From NCBI RefSeq assembly GCF_029318685.1, contig NZ_CP119677.1, positions 2,471,001 through 2,535,000 on the forward strand: DNA of 64,000 bases. The letters run 5' to 3'. The notes under the pieces are model-generated. The model saw nothing but the letters and a program-made list of their open reading frames with translations. It was not told where the DNA came from and searched no databases. Below, piece by piece: positions 26,375-36,397 of the stretch. Made by a program: the position numbers and the translations under genes. The DNA comes from Ruminiclostridium papyrosolvens DSM 2782. GTDB taxonomy: Bacteria; Bacillota; Clostridia; Acetivibrionales; DSM-1351. Position 1 is the first letter of the stretch, and every line of letters starts with the position of its first letter.

Positions 26375-28153
26375 TTACTTGCTTTTTCTCACAAAACTCA
26401 TATTATTTATGGTAACATCTGTACCGTTAAATGTATTTCCCCCAAGGCTTATTGTAAGAGCACAGTTGGAGTCTGCGGCAGGTGCTTTTATAACTGTCTC
26501 GTAATGTTGTGGCTCCTTTGTGGCTTTTAACTCACCTGAATAGTATGGAGTCCATGGTGAATAATTCTGCTGAATACATATTGGCATCTGACGGGGTTCA
26601 CTGCAACTGTAATCAAAAGAAAGTACGTATTCCGCACCTTTTTCCAGCATAAAGCCGGATGCAGCTATTTGAGTATTCCAGCTTTGGGCTCCTGCATTTT
26701 TAATTGAGACAGCCAGCCCTATGTCAGGTAGCATTTTATAGGTTAAATCTACATCCGATGTATTTGACAGAGCCAGAATTGGGCTTATCTCAAGTAAATT
26801 TGAGTTTGCGGTTAATTGCTTTCCCTTGTAGTTTACAAATATCCCATTTTTAAAATCCTTGCTGTTTATATATCCGGTCAACCATTTTATACGCTTGTTC
26901 AACCAACTGCTAAGATAGTTATAATGCATTTTGAAGGTTGTAAGCGCCGATATTTCGGCAGGCTCAATGTACACCTGTTTACCTAATACATCCCATTTTT
27001 CGAAGTTTCTGCAATAAGACTTGTAATTTGTTTGAGCTTCTTTTATAACCGATTTAGGCAAGGCATTAATTTGACCTTGCAGCTTATTCCAGCGTTTTTT
27101 TACTAAATCACGGAACCAGCTCTTTGAAAGTGCATGGCAGAACCATGGATTGGAATTTGCATTTACATTGAGGACGTTATATGGATTAAAGCCTGACCAT
27201 GCTTCAAACCCCATTACACAGTTTGCATTACCCATTGCCAAATCAAAATCCCACATTGGGCCAAAACAGAGCTTTCCTCCGGCGTCTTTGTAGACATAGA
27301 AGCTATCCCAGCCTGCATCAACATTATTTACAATTTCATTGCCTATATATATGTCCACTAAAGAATCAAGGTCTATGTATTTTCTCAAATCCTTTTCGTT
27401 GCCGCTTTTTAATGCATTGTAAGCCTTTTCAATGTACTTTGAAATGTAATTAATCTGTTGATTTTTTATTGATTGTGTTTTGGATAAATCACTTTTCACT
27501 TCGTAGGTGGCCGTATCAATGTCGAACTTATTATCTTCGGCGTATCTGCTCATTTCAACAAGATAACCGTTATTTTCAACTTTATCCGGTTCTTCAGAAA
27601 TTGCCACACGGTTCTTATTTATGTTAACATCTTCACATAACAGATATACACCTTGATATTTTTTATTTACATAAAGTTCTATAGAACGACAGTTGGGTGA
27701 ATATGAAATACCGTCCAGTACTTCAGCAAAATGATATACGGTAAGATTTCTTAAAAGAGACCCATCATAACAGTTTGAAATCAAACACCACGTCTTAGCT
27801 TTTCCATCACCTATATTCAGAAGATTTTGCTTCTCTTCAAATTTTATTTTGTAGCTCTTCTTTTCGGCATACATAGAACTGTTTCCACGCAGCTTTACTG
27901 ATGTAGCTATGTCAGACATTTCATATTTACCGTCACTATTAATCAGGCTTATTTTTGCATTAGTGTAAACCTCTTTAGAATCAATTTTACTATCTGAGTC
28001 AGTATTTATTGTAACAATTGGCATTTCATACTGTTTATATTCTGATGAGTCAGGTGTTTCAGCAGCAAAGGCCTTAGTACTGAACCCCACCAAATTTGTT
28101 GTAAGTAAAGAAAAAATCAGTATTCCCGCTATAGTTGACAATTTTTTTCTCAT
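26375..28153 (-). CDS. Secreted CotH-family kinase protein with C-terminal binding-like domain
   Basis: 592 aa with a Sec signal peptide (cleavage near AFAAE, residue 31). CotH kinase core: LRGNSSMYAEKKSYKIKF (about 89), ISNCYDGSLLRN, VYLLCEDVNINKNRVAIS and the catalytic-looking GPMWDFDLAMGN (about 300). The last 150 residues (from about 445) look like a beta-sandwich resembling CBM4/9-type modules (LEKGAEYVLSFDYSCSEP, then YETVIKAPAADSNCALTISLGG). CotH proteins phosphorylate proteins outside the membrane. Next to cellulosomal cellulases, a role in modifying secreted or cellulosome proteins is a guess. No dockerin is present. Confidence 0.8.
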   Translation of the reverse strand: MRKKLSTIAGILIFSLLTTNLVGFSTKAFAAETPDSSEYKQYEMPIVTINTDSDSKIDSKEVYTNAKISLINSDGKYEMSDIATSVKLRGNSSMYAEKKSYKIKFEEKQNLLNIGDGKAKTWCLISNCYDGSLLRNLTVYHFAEVLDGISYSPNCRSIELYVNKKYQGVYLLCEDVNINKNRVAISEEPDKVENNGYLVEMSRYAEDNKFDIDTATYEVKSDLSKTQSIKNQQINYISKYIEKAYNALKSGNEKDLRKYIDLDSLVDIYIGNEIVNNVDAGWDSFYVYKDAGGKLCFGPMWDFDLAMGNANCVMGFEAWSGFNPYNVLNVNANSNPWFCHALSKSWFRDLVKKRWNKLQGQINALPKSVIKEAQTNYKSYCRNFEKWDVLGKQVYIEPAEISALTTFKMHYNYLSSWLNKRIKWLTGYINSKDFKNGIFVNYKGKQLTANSNLLEISPILALSNTSDVDLTYKMLPDIGLAVSIKNAGAQSWNTQIAASGFMLEKGAEYVLSFDYSCSEPRQMPICIQQNYSPWTPYYSGELKATKEPQHYETVIKAPAADSNCALTISLGGNTFNGTDVTINNMSFVRKSK

Positions 28154-28205
28154 AATTATAACCTCCTATAATTTTAGGCCTAGTATTGATGTCAAACTGT
28201 TTAGT

Positions 28206-28246
28206 ATAAAAGACAAGGGCCAAAAATTAATTTTTCGGCCCTTGTC
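28206..28246 (-). terminator. Terminator of the first GH9 gene
   Basis: GACAAGGGCC / GGCCCTTGTC arms (28212-28221, 28237-28246) extended by A/T pairing, followed on the minus strand by TTTTATAC. Confidence 0.8.
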
Positions 28247-28287
28247 GTGTGCAACCAGGAAATCAATAAGGAGCTTTACTTAATTAA

Positions 28288-31176
28288 CTAAAATTCAGAT
28301 GCTGTTCCAAGGATATACTTTTTGAGTAATGCAAGGTCTATTGCATTAACTGAATCATCCTTATTTACATCTGCTCTGATTTTGCTCTCTGAATCCAATT
28401 GTAAAGAACCTAAGAGAAATTTTTTCAGTAATGCAAAGTCAATAGCATCTACAGTACCACTACCATCTACATCTCCGAGCTTGATATTAACAACCACAGG
28501 TTCAACTCCGTACTTGAGTTCACCCTTGATATAAGCAGTGATTTTTTCATTATCCCCATAAGCACTTTCCATTTTAGGATTACATGAATAATCATTTGTA
28601 TGGTCATAATCGGACGAGCCATCTATCCTAAAAGGTATATCTCCTGTGCTTGCGCCTGGTACAAGTTTGCCTGCAGCATCTTTAAATGAAATCTCACAAT
28701 ATGTATCGGCACCCCCCACAGCATTGTCTACTTTGTAGCAATTACCCGTTACATTTTCAGCACCGCAAGGTGCATATTCACATGCAAATGTATTCTGCTC
28801 ACTACCATCACATGTAAACCAATAGCGTAGCTTTATGTCTGATAAATTTACAGGAACAGTTCCATTATTTACTATATTAACTGTAGACCTTAATGTATTT
28901 GTTAGGTTGTGAGCTGCGCCATACTTATACTGAACCTTTATTGAAGGCGGTGTAGTATCTGGGTTATCATCAGGATTTGTTGGAGTAAGTTTTGGAGCTT
29001 CCTCCCCATATACTAGAACGCCATTCATGTATACGGGAACATTTTTAGTTAACACATAATCACTGGTAAGATTCTTTCTGCTCCAGTCATTAGTTGGGTT
29101 CCAATGTGTCATATAATTTGAATCCTGTTTTGCTGTTAACGTAAATGCCAACTCTCTATCCCCATATATTTCTCTGCCGCTCCAATCAAATTCATAATAA
29201 TAGGTTCCAGCATCATCCCACTTTATTGGACCTCTATAGGTAATAGGTTCCTGCTGCAGTGAAATCTGTTCATCATAAGCAATAGTCATTTCAACATCCT
29301 TTATGGACTGTCCGCATGCAAGCAGTTCACTAATATTAAAGAAATATCTTGCTTTCATACCTGTTTCATAATGTGGAGGCTGGCTTGACTCATTGTGTAA
29401 TTTAATAACTACCTGTGAGCTTTCCTTAATCTCTCTTTCTATACGTGCCTCGCAATAGTAATCGTCAGTCTTTGGTTCTTTTGGTGGAAAATTAGGTATT
29501 ACCTGCTGTCCCTCACCGTAGTATTTATATAATCCCGCACAAGCACCTACAAATGCAGCATTATAGTCAACAGCAACCTCATTGTAAACGAAATCAGTTG
29601 TTACATCCTGATGGTAATCCTCCTTATCAGGCCCGCCAACAAGAGCACCCCATATAATATGCCTGTGTTCTGGCGGGTCATTCATACTCAATGTTTTTGA
29701 TCCATGAGCCGCCCTGTGATGCGGATGTTTTGCAGAAGGCAAGCCATGTTCATAGCCGTACCCAACTATGTATGAGTACCCCATTGGATTTCTTCCCATA
29801 AGGTATTCCATCTGATTCTTTGCCCATGCTCCAAAATCTGTTCTATCAGGGTGGTGTTCCATATATACAAGTGCGCATAATTGAGCAGCCGTATTGTAAC
29901 GAGCTGATCCCCATCCATTTATCATCGTATATCCTGCAGGTGATGTTGAAGTATAGCCATTATCGTTGGCTTCCTTATGCTTCGCCATACCACCAGACAA
30001 ATACTCTGTATTCCAACGAGCAATGTAGTCATATAACTTATTGTCTGGGAATAAAGCATTCAGCTCTACGAACACTCCTCCCCATACTGCATCCCAACAA
30101 TGAGTCCATGTGTTGAACCACATATTTGTGTTAAAGGTATCTGGTATAATTTTTTTCATATATCCAGTATAATATTTACCGTCTTCTGATACTGACATAA
30201 TATCATTTATATAGTCCATATTACCAGTGCAAGTATATAACCATACTGCAGCCCAAGCCATTTCATCATCGTCATATGCTGATGTATAGTAACCATCACC
30301 ATTAGACATTCCTCTGTTTTCCTTTGCGAATTTATACATAGCCTTTGCAACAGTCAAACACTTTTTCGCATAATCAGGCTCGTCATCCTTAAAATTCAAA
30401 TAAGATGTGGCAAGTGCTGCAGCAGTACTACCACAAACATCACTACCAGGAGTTTCAGCAGTGGCAAAATCTGCTGGTCTTGGTATATTATCGGGATATA
30501 ATTCAGGTGGTCCCCAATAGGAGTGATCTAAATCCCCTTCACCAACCATGTAACAGAAAGCAATCAAATCTCCATTTTCATCCAGATAGGAGCAACGTAA
30601 AAAGGTATCAGTAAAGGTCTTTAAAATATCAATCATATGTTCTTCTTGCCCTGATTTCTTGAAGGCATCTCTAAATTCATAGAAACTCCATCCAAGAGTA
30701 CCTGCTGTATAGCTCTGAGGAAGTCCAAACCGTACATGGTCTCCAGCATCATGGAATCCACCATGTACATCTACTGTTCCATCCCCATCAGGGTCGAGTA
30801 TTTTTCTATACTTTTCTATGAATTCAGCGGAAAGAGAAGTGTTTTTAAGGGGAATATTGCAATCTCCCACATGGCAATCGCCTCTCCATTCAATTTTACC
30901 TCCTGAAACCCCTGGTCCGCATTTTTCTGCATCGTAGAAGTAAATTGATTTTTGCAATGCTTCAGCAAAATTAAAGTAGTTATAATCTTCCCATCCTTCT
31001 TTAGGAGTGAATTTTGATTCTGCTGTTGAAGTAGTACCTGAATTAGAATCAGTATTTTCCATTGCTAATGCATTACTCGATAATAGAAATTGTCCAGCAA
31101 TCATGCTAACACTCAAAAGCATTGCTGCAATACTTTTCCGATTTAAAACTTTTCTAGCCTTTATAAATCTGTTCAA
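28288..31176 (-). CDS. Cellulosomal GH9 cellulase, GH9-CBM3-CBM3-dockerin (A)
   Basis: 962 aa. Signal peptide to about 38, then GH9 catalytic module (about 58-585). It has the Asp pair in HDAGDHVRFGLPQS and the acid/base Glu in NEVAVDYNAAFVG; SPAGYTMINGWGSARYNTAA is also kept. Next comes a family 3c-like CBM (about 610-755, DDYYCEARIERE), then a second CBM3 (about 765-895, RSTVNIVNNGTVPVNLSDIK). A type I dockerin closes it with two calcium loops, DVDGSGTVDAIDFALLKK and DVNKDDSVNAIDLALLKK. Ala-Ile at the cohesin-contact pair is usual for C. cellulolyticum-type dockerins. Probably a processive endoglucanase. Own terminators on both sides. Confidence 0.95.
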   Translation of the reverse strand: MNRFIKARKVLNRKSIAAMLLSVSMIAGQFLLSSNALAMENTDSNSGTTSTAESKFTPKEGWEDYNYFNFAEALQKSIYFYDAEKCGPGVSGGKIEWRGDCHVGDCNIPLKNTSLSAEFIEKYRKILDPDGDGTVDVHGGFHDAGDHVRFGLPQSYTAGTLGWSFYEFRDAFKKSGQEEHMIDILKTFTDTFLRCSYLDENGDLIAFCYMVGEGDLDHSYWGPPELYPDNIPRPADFATAETPGSDVCGSTAAALATSYLNFKDDEPDYAKKCLTVAKAMYKFAKENRGMSNGDGYYTSAYDDDEMAWAAVWLYTCTGNMDYINDIMSVSEDGKYYTGYMKKIIPDTFNTNMWFNTWTHCWDAVWGGVFVELNALFPDNKLYDYIARWNTEYLSGGMAKHKEANDNGYTSTSPAGYTMINGWGSARYNTAAQLCALVYMEHHPDRTDFGAWAKNQMEYLMGRNPMGYSYIVGYGYEHGLPSAKHPHHRAAHGSKTLSMNDPPEHRHIIWGALVGGPDKEDYHQDVTTDFVYNEVAVDYNAAFVGACAGLYKYYGEGQQVIPNFPPKEPKTDDYYCEARIEREIKESSQVVIKLHNESSQPPHYETGMKARYFFNISELLACGQSIKDVEMTIAYDEQISLQQEPITYRGPIKWDDAGTYYYEFDWSGREIYGDRELAFTLTAKQDSNYMTHWNPTNDWSRKNLTSDYVLTKNVPVYMNGVLVYGEEAPKLTPTNPDDNPDTTPPSIKVQYKYGAAHNLTNTLRSTVNIVNNGTVPVNLSDIKLRYWFTCDGSEQNTFACEYAPCGAENVTGNCYKVDNAVGGADTYCEISFKDAAGKLVPGASTGDIPFRIDGSSDYDHTNDYSCNPKMESAYGDNEKITAYIKGELKYGVEPVVVNIKLGDVDGSGTVDAIDFALLKKFLLGSLQLDSESKIRADVNKDDSVNAIDLALLKKYILGTASEF

Positions 31177-31249
31177 GCTTAATACCTCCCTCTTGAGAAT
31201 TTATTATAAGAAAAATTAAAGATGTAAAATTTTTTCAGAAACATGATTT

Positions 31250-31308
31250 TACAAAAGACCGTACTCTCTAGTTTACATACATTCAATTTGAATAAGAGTA
31301 CGGTCTTT
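31250..31308 (-). terminator. Terminator of the second GH9 gene
   Basis: 14-bp perfect arms AAAGACCGTACTCT / AGAGTACGGTCTTT (31254-31267, 31295-31308). The downstream T tract on the minus strand is short (TTTTG). It separates the two cellulase genes. Confidence 0.7.
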
Positions 31309-31359
31309 ATAGATTATTTTAGATTCAAATAATTTTGAGTTATCACAGATGTTAGTCTT

Positions 31360-34212
31360 CTACGAGAATGAAGATATTGTTCCCAGAAGATACTTTTTGA
31401 GTAATGCAAGGTCAATTGAATTAACTTCATTATCTTTATTTACGTCCGCTCTGATTTTGCTCTCTGAGTCCAATTGCGTAGAACCAAGAATATGTTTTTT
31501 CATTAATGCAAAATCTATAGAATCTATAGTTCCACTGCCGTCTACATCTCCGAGCTTGATATTAACAACCACAGGTTCAACTCCGTACTTGAGTTCACCC
31601 TTTATGTAACCTGTCATTTTTGTATTATCGCCAAGTTCAGTCATTTTTGAATCATATGAATAGTCGTTTGTCTTGTCATAATCTGACGCGCCCTCTATTC
31701 TGAATGGTATAGCCCCGGTACTTCCTCCCGGTGAGAGCTTTCCGGCTGCACTTGTAAAACCGATTTCACAATAGGTGTCGGCACCCGGAACAGGACTGCT
31801 TATATTGGAGAAATTACCTGTGACATTGCCGCTTCCCAACGCTGCGTATTCACATGTAAAGGAGTTCTGCTGGTTCCCGTCATTTGTAAACCAATAACGA
31901 AGCTTTATATCAGACAGATTTATGGGAACTGTTCCGGTATTCTTTATATTGATTGAAGACCTTATGGTATTTTTCATCACATCTGCAGTACCGCACTTGT
32001 AGGAGACACTTATTGATGGCGGTGTATTATCGGGATCTTCAGGGTCGGTAGACGGATCAAGCTTTGGAGCTTCTTCTCCATATACCAGAGTCCCGTCCAA
32101 GTATACAGGTATATTCTTTGTTACTGCATACGTGGTTGTCAGGTTTTTCTTACTGTAGTCGTTTGAAGAATCCCAATGGGTCAGATAATTTGGATCCTGC
32201 TTTGCACGGAAAGATATTTGAAGTTCTCTGTCTCCATATATTTTACTTCCGCTCCAATCAAATTCATAATAGTATGTTCCTGCTTCATCCCATTTGAAAG
32301 GCCCTGTGAGCTTGATAGGATCCTGCTGCATGGAAATCTGCTCATCATACTCTATTGAAAATATTACATCGTCTATATCTTGTCCACTTTTTAACAATTC
32401 TTTAATGTTAAAGTAATATCTTGCCTTCATGCCTGTTTCGTAATGAGGTGGTTGACTGGATTCATTATGAATTTTTAAAACTACCTGTGTACTGTCAGTA
32501 GTTTCTCTTGCTACACGAGCTTCACAGTAGTAATCATCAGTTCTTGGTTCCTTTGGCGGGAAGTTGGCTATTGGTTTTTGTCCCTGTCCGTAGTATTTAT
32601 ACAATCCGGCTAAAGCGCCAACAAAAGCAGCATTATAGTCAACTGCAACTTCATTGTAAGCATACTCGGTAGTTGAATCTATATGATAATCACTTGAATC
32701 CGGCCCCCCTGACAAAGCGCCCCACAATATATGTCTGTGTTCCACAGGGTCATTCATACTGTTGGTTTTTGAGCCATGTGCTGCTCTGTGATGTGGATGA
32801 TGTGCAAAAGGAAGTCCCTGTTCATAGCCGTAGCCTACTATATATGAATATCCCATAGGATTTCTTCCCATAAGGTATTCCATCTCCTTCTTTGCCCATT
32901 CACCGAAATCAGTTCTTTCAGGATGATGCTTCATATAAACAAGAGCACATAACTGTGCAGCAGTATTGTAACGAGCAGAACCCCAGCCGTTTATCATGGT
33001 ATATCCGGCAGGTGATGTTTTATAATAGTTATGGTCATTTGGATCTTTATGCTTTGCATCACCGCCGGACAAATATTCTACGTTCCAGCTTGCAATAAAG
33101 TTGAATAATTCATTGTCGGGTAACAATTCATTGAGCTTTAAGAAGGTTCCTGCCCATACTGCATCCCAGCAATGAGTCCATGAATTATACCAGGTATTGG
33201 TATTATAGGTTTCAGGTATAATTCTCTTCATATACCCTGTATAGTTTCCCTTTTCATCAACTGAATCAATATCTTTTATGTAATCCATATTTCCTGTACA
33301 CTGATAAAGCCATACAGCAGCCCATGCCAGCTCGTCTTCATCATAATCAGAAGTATAGTAGCCATCACCAGCGGCCTTGCCTCTGTATTTTTTAGCAAAT
33401 TCATACATGGCTTTTGCAACCTTCAAGCACTTTTCTGCATATTCAGGCTCTGAATCTTTAAAGTTCAGATATGATGTACAAAGTGCTGCGGCAGTACTGG
33501 CACATACATCACTTCCCGGAGTTTCTGCAGTTGCAAAATCAGCAGGTCTGGTCTTCTGATACTCTTCGGGATAAAGTTCCGGCGGGCCCCAGTAACAGTG
33601 GTCAACGTCACCTTCTCCTACCATATAGCAAAATGCAATTAGATTTCCATCCTTATCAAGATAGGAACAGCGCAAGAAGGTATCGGTAAAGTATTTCAAA
33701 ATATCAATTATATGTTCTTCTTCGCCTATTGCCTTGTAGGAATCCCTGAATTCATAGAAGCCCCAGCCAAGGGTACCGGCGGTATAGCTCTGTGGAAGAC
33801 CGAAGCGGACATGGTCTCCTGCATCGTGGAAGCCTCCGTGTACATCTACTGTACCGTCTCCGTCAGGATCAATTAAACCTTTATACTTTTCTAAAAAAGC
33901 AGCGGACAGGTTAGTGTACTTCAAGGGTATCTTTGCATCTGCTTCATGGCATGAACCCCTCCATTCAAGCTTTCCTCCTTTGTCATAACCGGCTGCTTCG
34001 CCGCATTTCTCTGCATCGTAAAAATAAAGTGATTTCTGTAGTGCTTCTGCAAAGTTGAAATAGTTGTAGTTTTCCCAGCCCTCAGCCGGAGTAAACGTAG
34101 CTGGCGGAGCTTCCGCCGATACCGAAACTGCCGAAAAAATCTGTCCAGCTAAAAGCGCAATAGCCAGCAAGATCGACAGTCGCTTTTTCCTTCCTTTTGT
34201 AACTCTTGACAT
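31360..34212 (-). CDS. Cellulosomal GH9 cellulase, GH9-CBM3-CBM3-dockerin (B)
   Basis: 950 aa, tandem paralogue of the next leftward gene with the same module order. Signal peptide to about 34, GH9 about 40-580 with HDAGDHVRFGLPQS and NEVAVDYNAAFVG. CBM3c-like module, second CBM3 (SSINIKNTGTVPINLSDIK), dockerin at 885-950. The dockerin loops read DVDGSGTIDSIDFALMKK and DVNKDNEVNSIDLALLKK, with Ser-Ile where copy A has Ala-Ile. The catalytic parts differ at many positions, while 3' ends are almost identical in DNA. It has the upstream position of the pair, and the 190-bp leader to 34402 holds its promoter. Confidence 0.95.
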   Translation of the reverse strand: MSRVTKGRKKRLSILLAIALLAGQIFSAVSVSAEAPPATFTPAEGWENYNYFNFAEALQKSLYFYDAEKCGEAAGYDKGGKLEWRGSCHEADAKIPLKYTNLSAAFLEKYKGLIDPDGDGTVDVHGGFHDAGDHVRFGLPQSYTAGTLGWGFYEFRDSYKAIGEEEHIIDILKYFTDTFLRCSYLDKDGNLIAFCYMVGEGDVDHCYWGPPELYPEEYQKTRPADFATAETPGSDVCASTAAALCTSYLNFKDSEPEYAEKCLKVAKAMYEFAKKYRGKAAGDGYYTSDYDEDELAWAAVWLYQCTGNMDYIKDIDSVDEKGNYTGYMKRIIPETYNTNTWYNSWTHCWDAVWAGTFLKLNELLPDNELFNFIASWNVEYLSGGDAKHKDPNDHNYYKTSPAGYTMINGWGSARYNTAAQLCALVYMKHHPERTDFGEWAKKEMEYLMGRNPMGYSYIVGYGYEQGLPFAHHPHHRAAHGSKTNSMNDPVEHRHILWGALSGGPDSSDYHIDSTTEYAYNEVAVDYNAAFVGALAGLYKYYGQGQKPIANFPPKEPRTDDYYCEARVARETTDSTQVVLKIHNESSQPPHYETGMKARYYFNIKELLKSGQDIDDVIFSIEYDEQISMQQDPIKLTGPFKWDEAGTYYYEFDWSGSKIYGDRELQISFRAKQDPNYLTHWDSSNDYSKKNLTTTYAVTKNIPVYLDGTLVYGEEAPKLDPSTDPEDPDNTPPSISVSYKCGTADVMKNTIRSSINIKNTGTVPINLSDIKLRYWFTNDGNQQNSFTCEYAALGSGNVTGNFSNISSPVPGADTYCEIGFTSAAGKLSPGGSTGAIPFRIEGASDYDKTNDYSYDSKMTELGDNTKMTGYIKGELKYGVEPVVVNIKLGDVDGSGTIDSIDFALMKKHILGSTQLDSESKIRADVNKDNEVNSIDLALLKKYLLGTISSFS

Positions 34213-34402
34213 TTTTTAACTCCCCCTAAAAATTATTTTGATATGGATTAAATGTATCCAGAGCCCTTTATACCCTTAATATGGTAAAACGAGTCCTCTA
34301 CTACAATTATACCAAATTAATACATTATTAAAATAATTTTGCATAAGGTTGTACAAAAAAATGCAACAATTTTGTAAAAATTTTTATATAAATTGCTATA
34401 TA

Positions 34403-35350
34403 CTATATTTGGGATAACACTTCTGCCATTTTTACTTCAGATTCTAAAATAAATGAAAAGTTATTTGATAATCTATTAAGGATATCTTTATCCTGAGGAT
34501 TGTTCATATATCTCAAAACAAGTGCTTGATTAATTTTCCATTTATTACTTATATTTTTAAATTCTTTTGATATATTGAGTAACTCAGTATTATTATATCT
34601 CTCACCTAAATGCTCTAAAAATAAACTGAAAAGTGCTCGCCCACCGGATATTCTCAAAAGCCTCCATATTATATAAGACGCACGTGCTTCATGTCCATGA
34701 GCGGTTTTTATTTCTGCTTCTACATCAAAGTAATTATTAAAACTGTTTACAAATTTTGATAATGAGGAAAAAGTGTTATTTTTATTTGCTCGGCTTACTC
34801 CATTATGCAGAATTGCTCTCCAGTCAACATCAGTGTTTATATACTTATCTAAATTTATAGTTATGCAACCCTTACAACTTTCATAAAAGTCTTCAATTTT
34901 CATAATGGCCCCATTACATGGTGGCGCTGAATCAACACAAAACAGATTTCCTTTTTCATCCAAATCTACTATAGTACATGAATGATTTATATGTACTTTC
35001 TTGAACACATTAGTCCATACACAATTATACATATCTGTAAAAATAATTACGGGCATGCCTTTGGATGTTTCTTCTTTGATTAACTCATAAATTTCCTCTG
35101 TGGTAATTTCGTAGTGTCTGTTAATCTCCACATTGTAAAAATCAGCCAGACAGTCAAATATATTATTGAAGCCTTCTTCGATTCTTGGACCCAATGCTCC
35201 GGGAAAACTCGGATTTTCATCAGAGAACGTAAAACCCCAAATGTATGCAAACGCTAGTCTATACTCCAGTTTTTTTGATGCCATAAGTGAGATTATAGGA
35301 CTTGAAATACAATTAAGTTCACTGTTAAAAATCAGTGGTAAACTCCTCAT
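34403..35350 (-). CDS. BtrH-like cysteine acyltransferase/peptidase homologue
   Basis: 315 aa, cytosolic. Residues 1-150 match the BtrH_N (butirosin H N-terminal) fold, a C39-like papain relative. Candidate triad: Cys14 in LNCISSPIISLM, His in KVHINHSCTIVDLD (about 128) and Asp in LFCVDSAPP. The remainder is helical, as in the DUF4872 region. BtrH moves an acyl chain from an acyl carrier protein to an amine; relatives occur in NRPS, PKS and lanthipeptide loci. Good GGAGG before the ATG. It stands alone, 6 kb from the PKS cluster, so a link to that cluster is speculative. Confidence 0.65.
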   Translation of the reverse strand: MRSLPLIFNSELNCISSPIISLMASKKLEYRLAFAYIWGFTFSDENPSFPGALGPRIEEGFNNIFDCLADFYNVEINRHYEITTEEIYELIKEETSKGMPVIIFTDMYNCVWTNVFKKVHINHSCTIVDLDEKGNLFCVDSAPPCNGAIMKIEDFYESCKGCITINLDKYINTDVDWRAILHNGVSRANKNNTFSSLSKFVNSFNNYFDVEAEIKTAHGHEARASYIIWRLLRISGGRALFSLFLEHLGERYNNTELLNISKEFKNISNKWKINQALVLRYMNNPQDKDILNRLSNNFSFILESEVKMAEVLSQI

Positions 35351-35563
35351 GTTTACATCCTCCCTATAAATATAGTTTTCTTAACCTTAATTTCACAACA
35401 TACCATATATTACATAATTATACTTATATTATATCTTATCAGGCTGTAGTATAACAATATCTATCGTTAGCTTAATTAAATACATCAGAATTAACATAAT
35501 TGTAAAATATATTTGCTATAATGTTATTTGGATATTACCAATAAATTCTAAGGTGGTTTTGAC

Positions 35564-36397
35564 ATGATAACAACTAAAGTCATTATATTATTCATATCAG
35601 TATTGGCGGGTTTTCTGGGCTCGCTCCTTGGGCTTGGGGGTGGAATAATTATAACCCCCGCACTCACTCTTATGCTAGGCATTGATATTAAATATGCAAT
35701 CGGTGCAAGTATAATTTCGGTTATAGCTACTTCAAGCGGTTCTGCTATTGCATATCTTAAAGACAGAATAACTAATGTAAGAGTTGGAATGTTTCTTGAA
35801 ATTGCTACAACAACAGGAGCTCTTACAGGTGCTTTTTTAGCAGGTTTGTTCAGTACAAAATACCTGTATCTTATATTTGGCTTACTGCTTTTATACTCCG
35901 CTATCAGCATGTTTAATAAAAGAAAACAGGAACTTCCCAAAGATATTTCACCCTCACCGTTGGCTGAAAAATTGAAACTTAGTGGTGCCTATTATGACAA
36001 GGTACTCTCGGAAACGGTGGAGTACAATGTGACAGGAGTTTACGGTGGCTTTGGAATGATGTATGCAGCAGGAATTATTTCTGGACTTCTTGGTATAGGC
36101 AGCGGTATTTTCAAAGTAATGGCTATGGACTCTTTTATGAAACTGCCTATGAAGGTTTCAACGGCAACAAGTAATTTTATGATAGGTGTTACCGCTGCCG
36201 CCAGCGCAGGGATTTATCTTTCAAGAGGTAATATTAATCCCGGTATTGCCGCACCTGTAGCATTGGGTGTTCTCCTAGGTGCTTCTATAGGTACAAAAGT
36301 AATGCAAAGGTTAAAAAGTTCAACTCTGAGACTGGTATTTATTCCTGTTTTGCTTTATGTATCAATAGAAATGATAGTTAAAGGGGTGAAATTATGA
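35564..36397 (+). CDS. TauE/SafE (TSUP) family anion exporter
   Basis: 277 aa, about eight membrane helices. Two family repeats begin LAGFLGSLLGLGGGIIITPALTLM (in part) at about 12 and ISGLLGIGSGIFKVMAMDSF near 180. The family moves sulfite, sulfoacetate, sulfonates or other small organic anions. Overlaps the DUF1634 gene by 4 bp (ATGA). Sulfite export could relieve the assimilation pathway 9 kb to the left, but that is only an inference. Confidence 0.85.
   Translation: MITTKVIILFISVLAGFLGSLLGLGGGIIITPALTLMLGIDIKYAIGASIISVIATSSGSAIAYLKDRITNVRVGMFLEIATTTGALTGAFLAGLFSTKYLYLIFGLLLLYSAISMFNKRKQELPKDISPSPLAEKLKLSGAYYDKVLSETVEYNVTGVYGGFGMMYAAGIISGLLGIGSGIFKVMAMDSFMKLPMKVSTATSNFMIGVTAAASAGIYLSRGNINPGIAAPVALGVLLGASIGTKVMQRLKSSTLRLVFIPVLLYVSIEMIVKGVKL

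Noticed and set aside
35548-35940. Long open frame antisense to the TauE/SafE gene
   Set aside because: Lies entirely in the shadow of a clearly recognisable membrane-protein gene and resembles no family.
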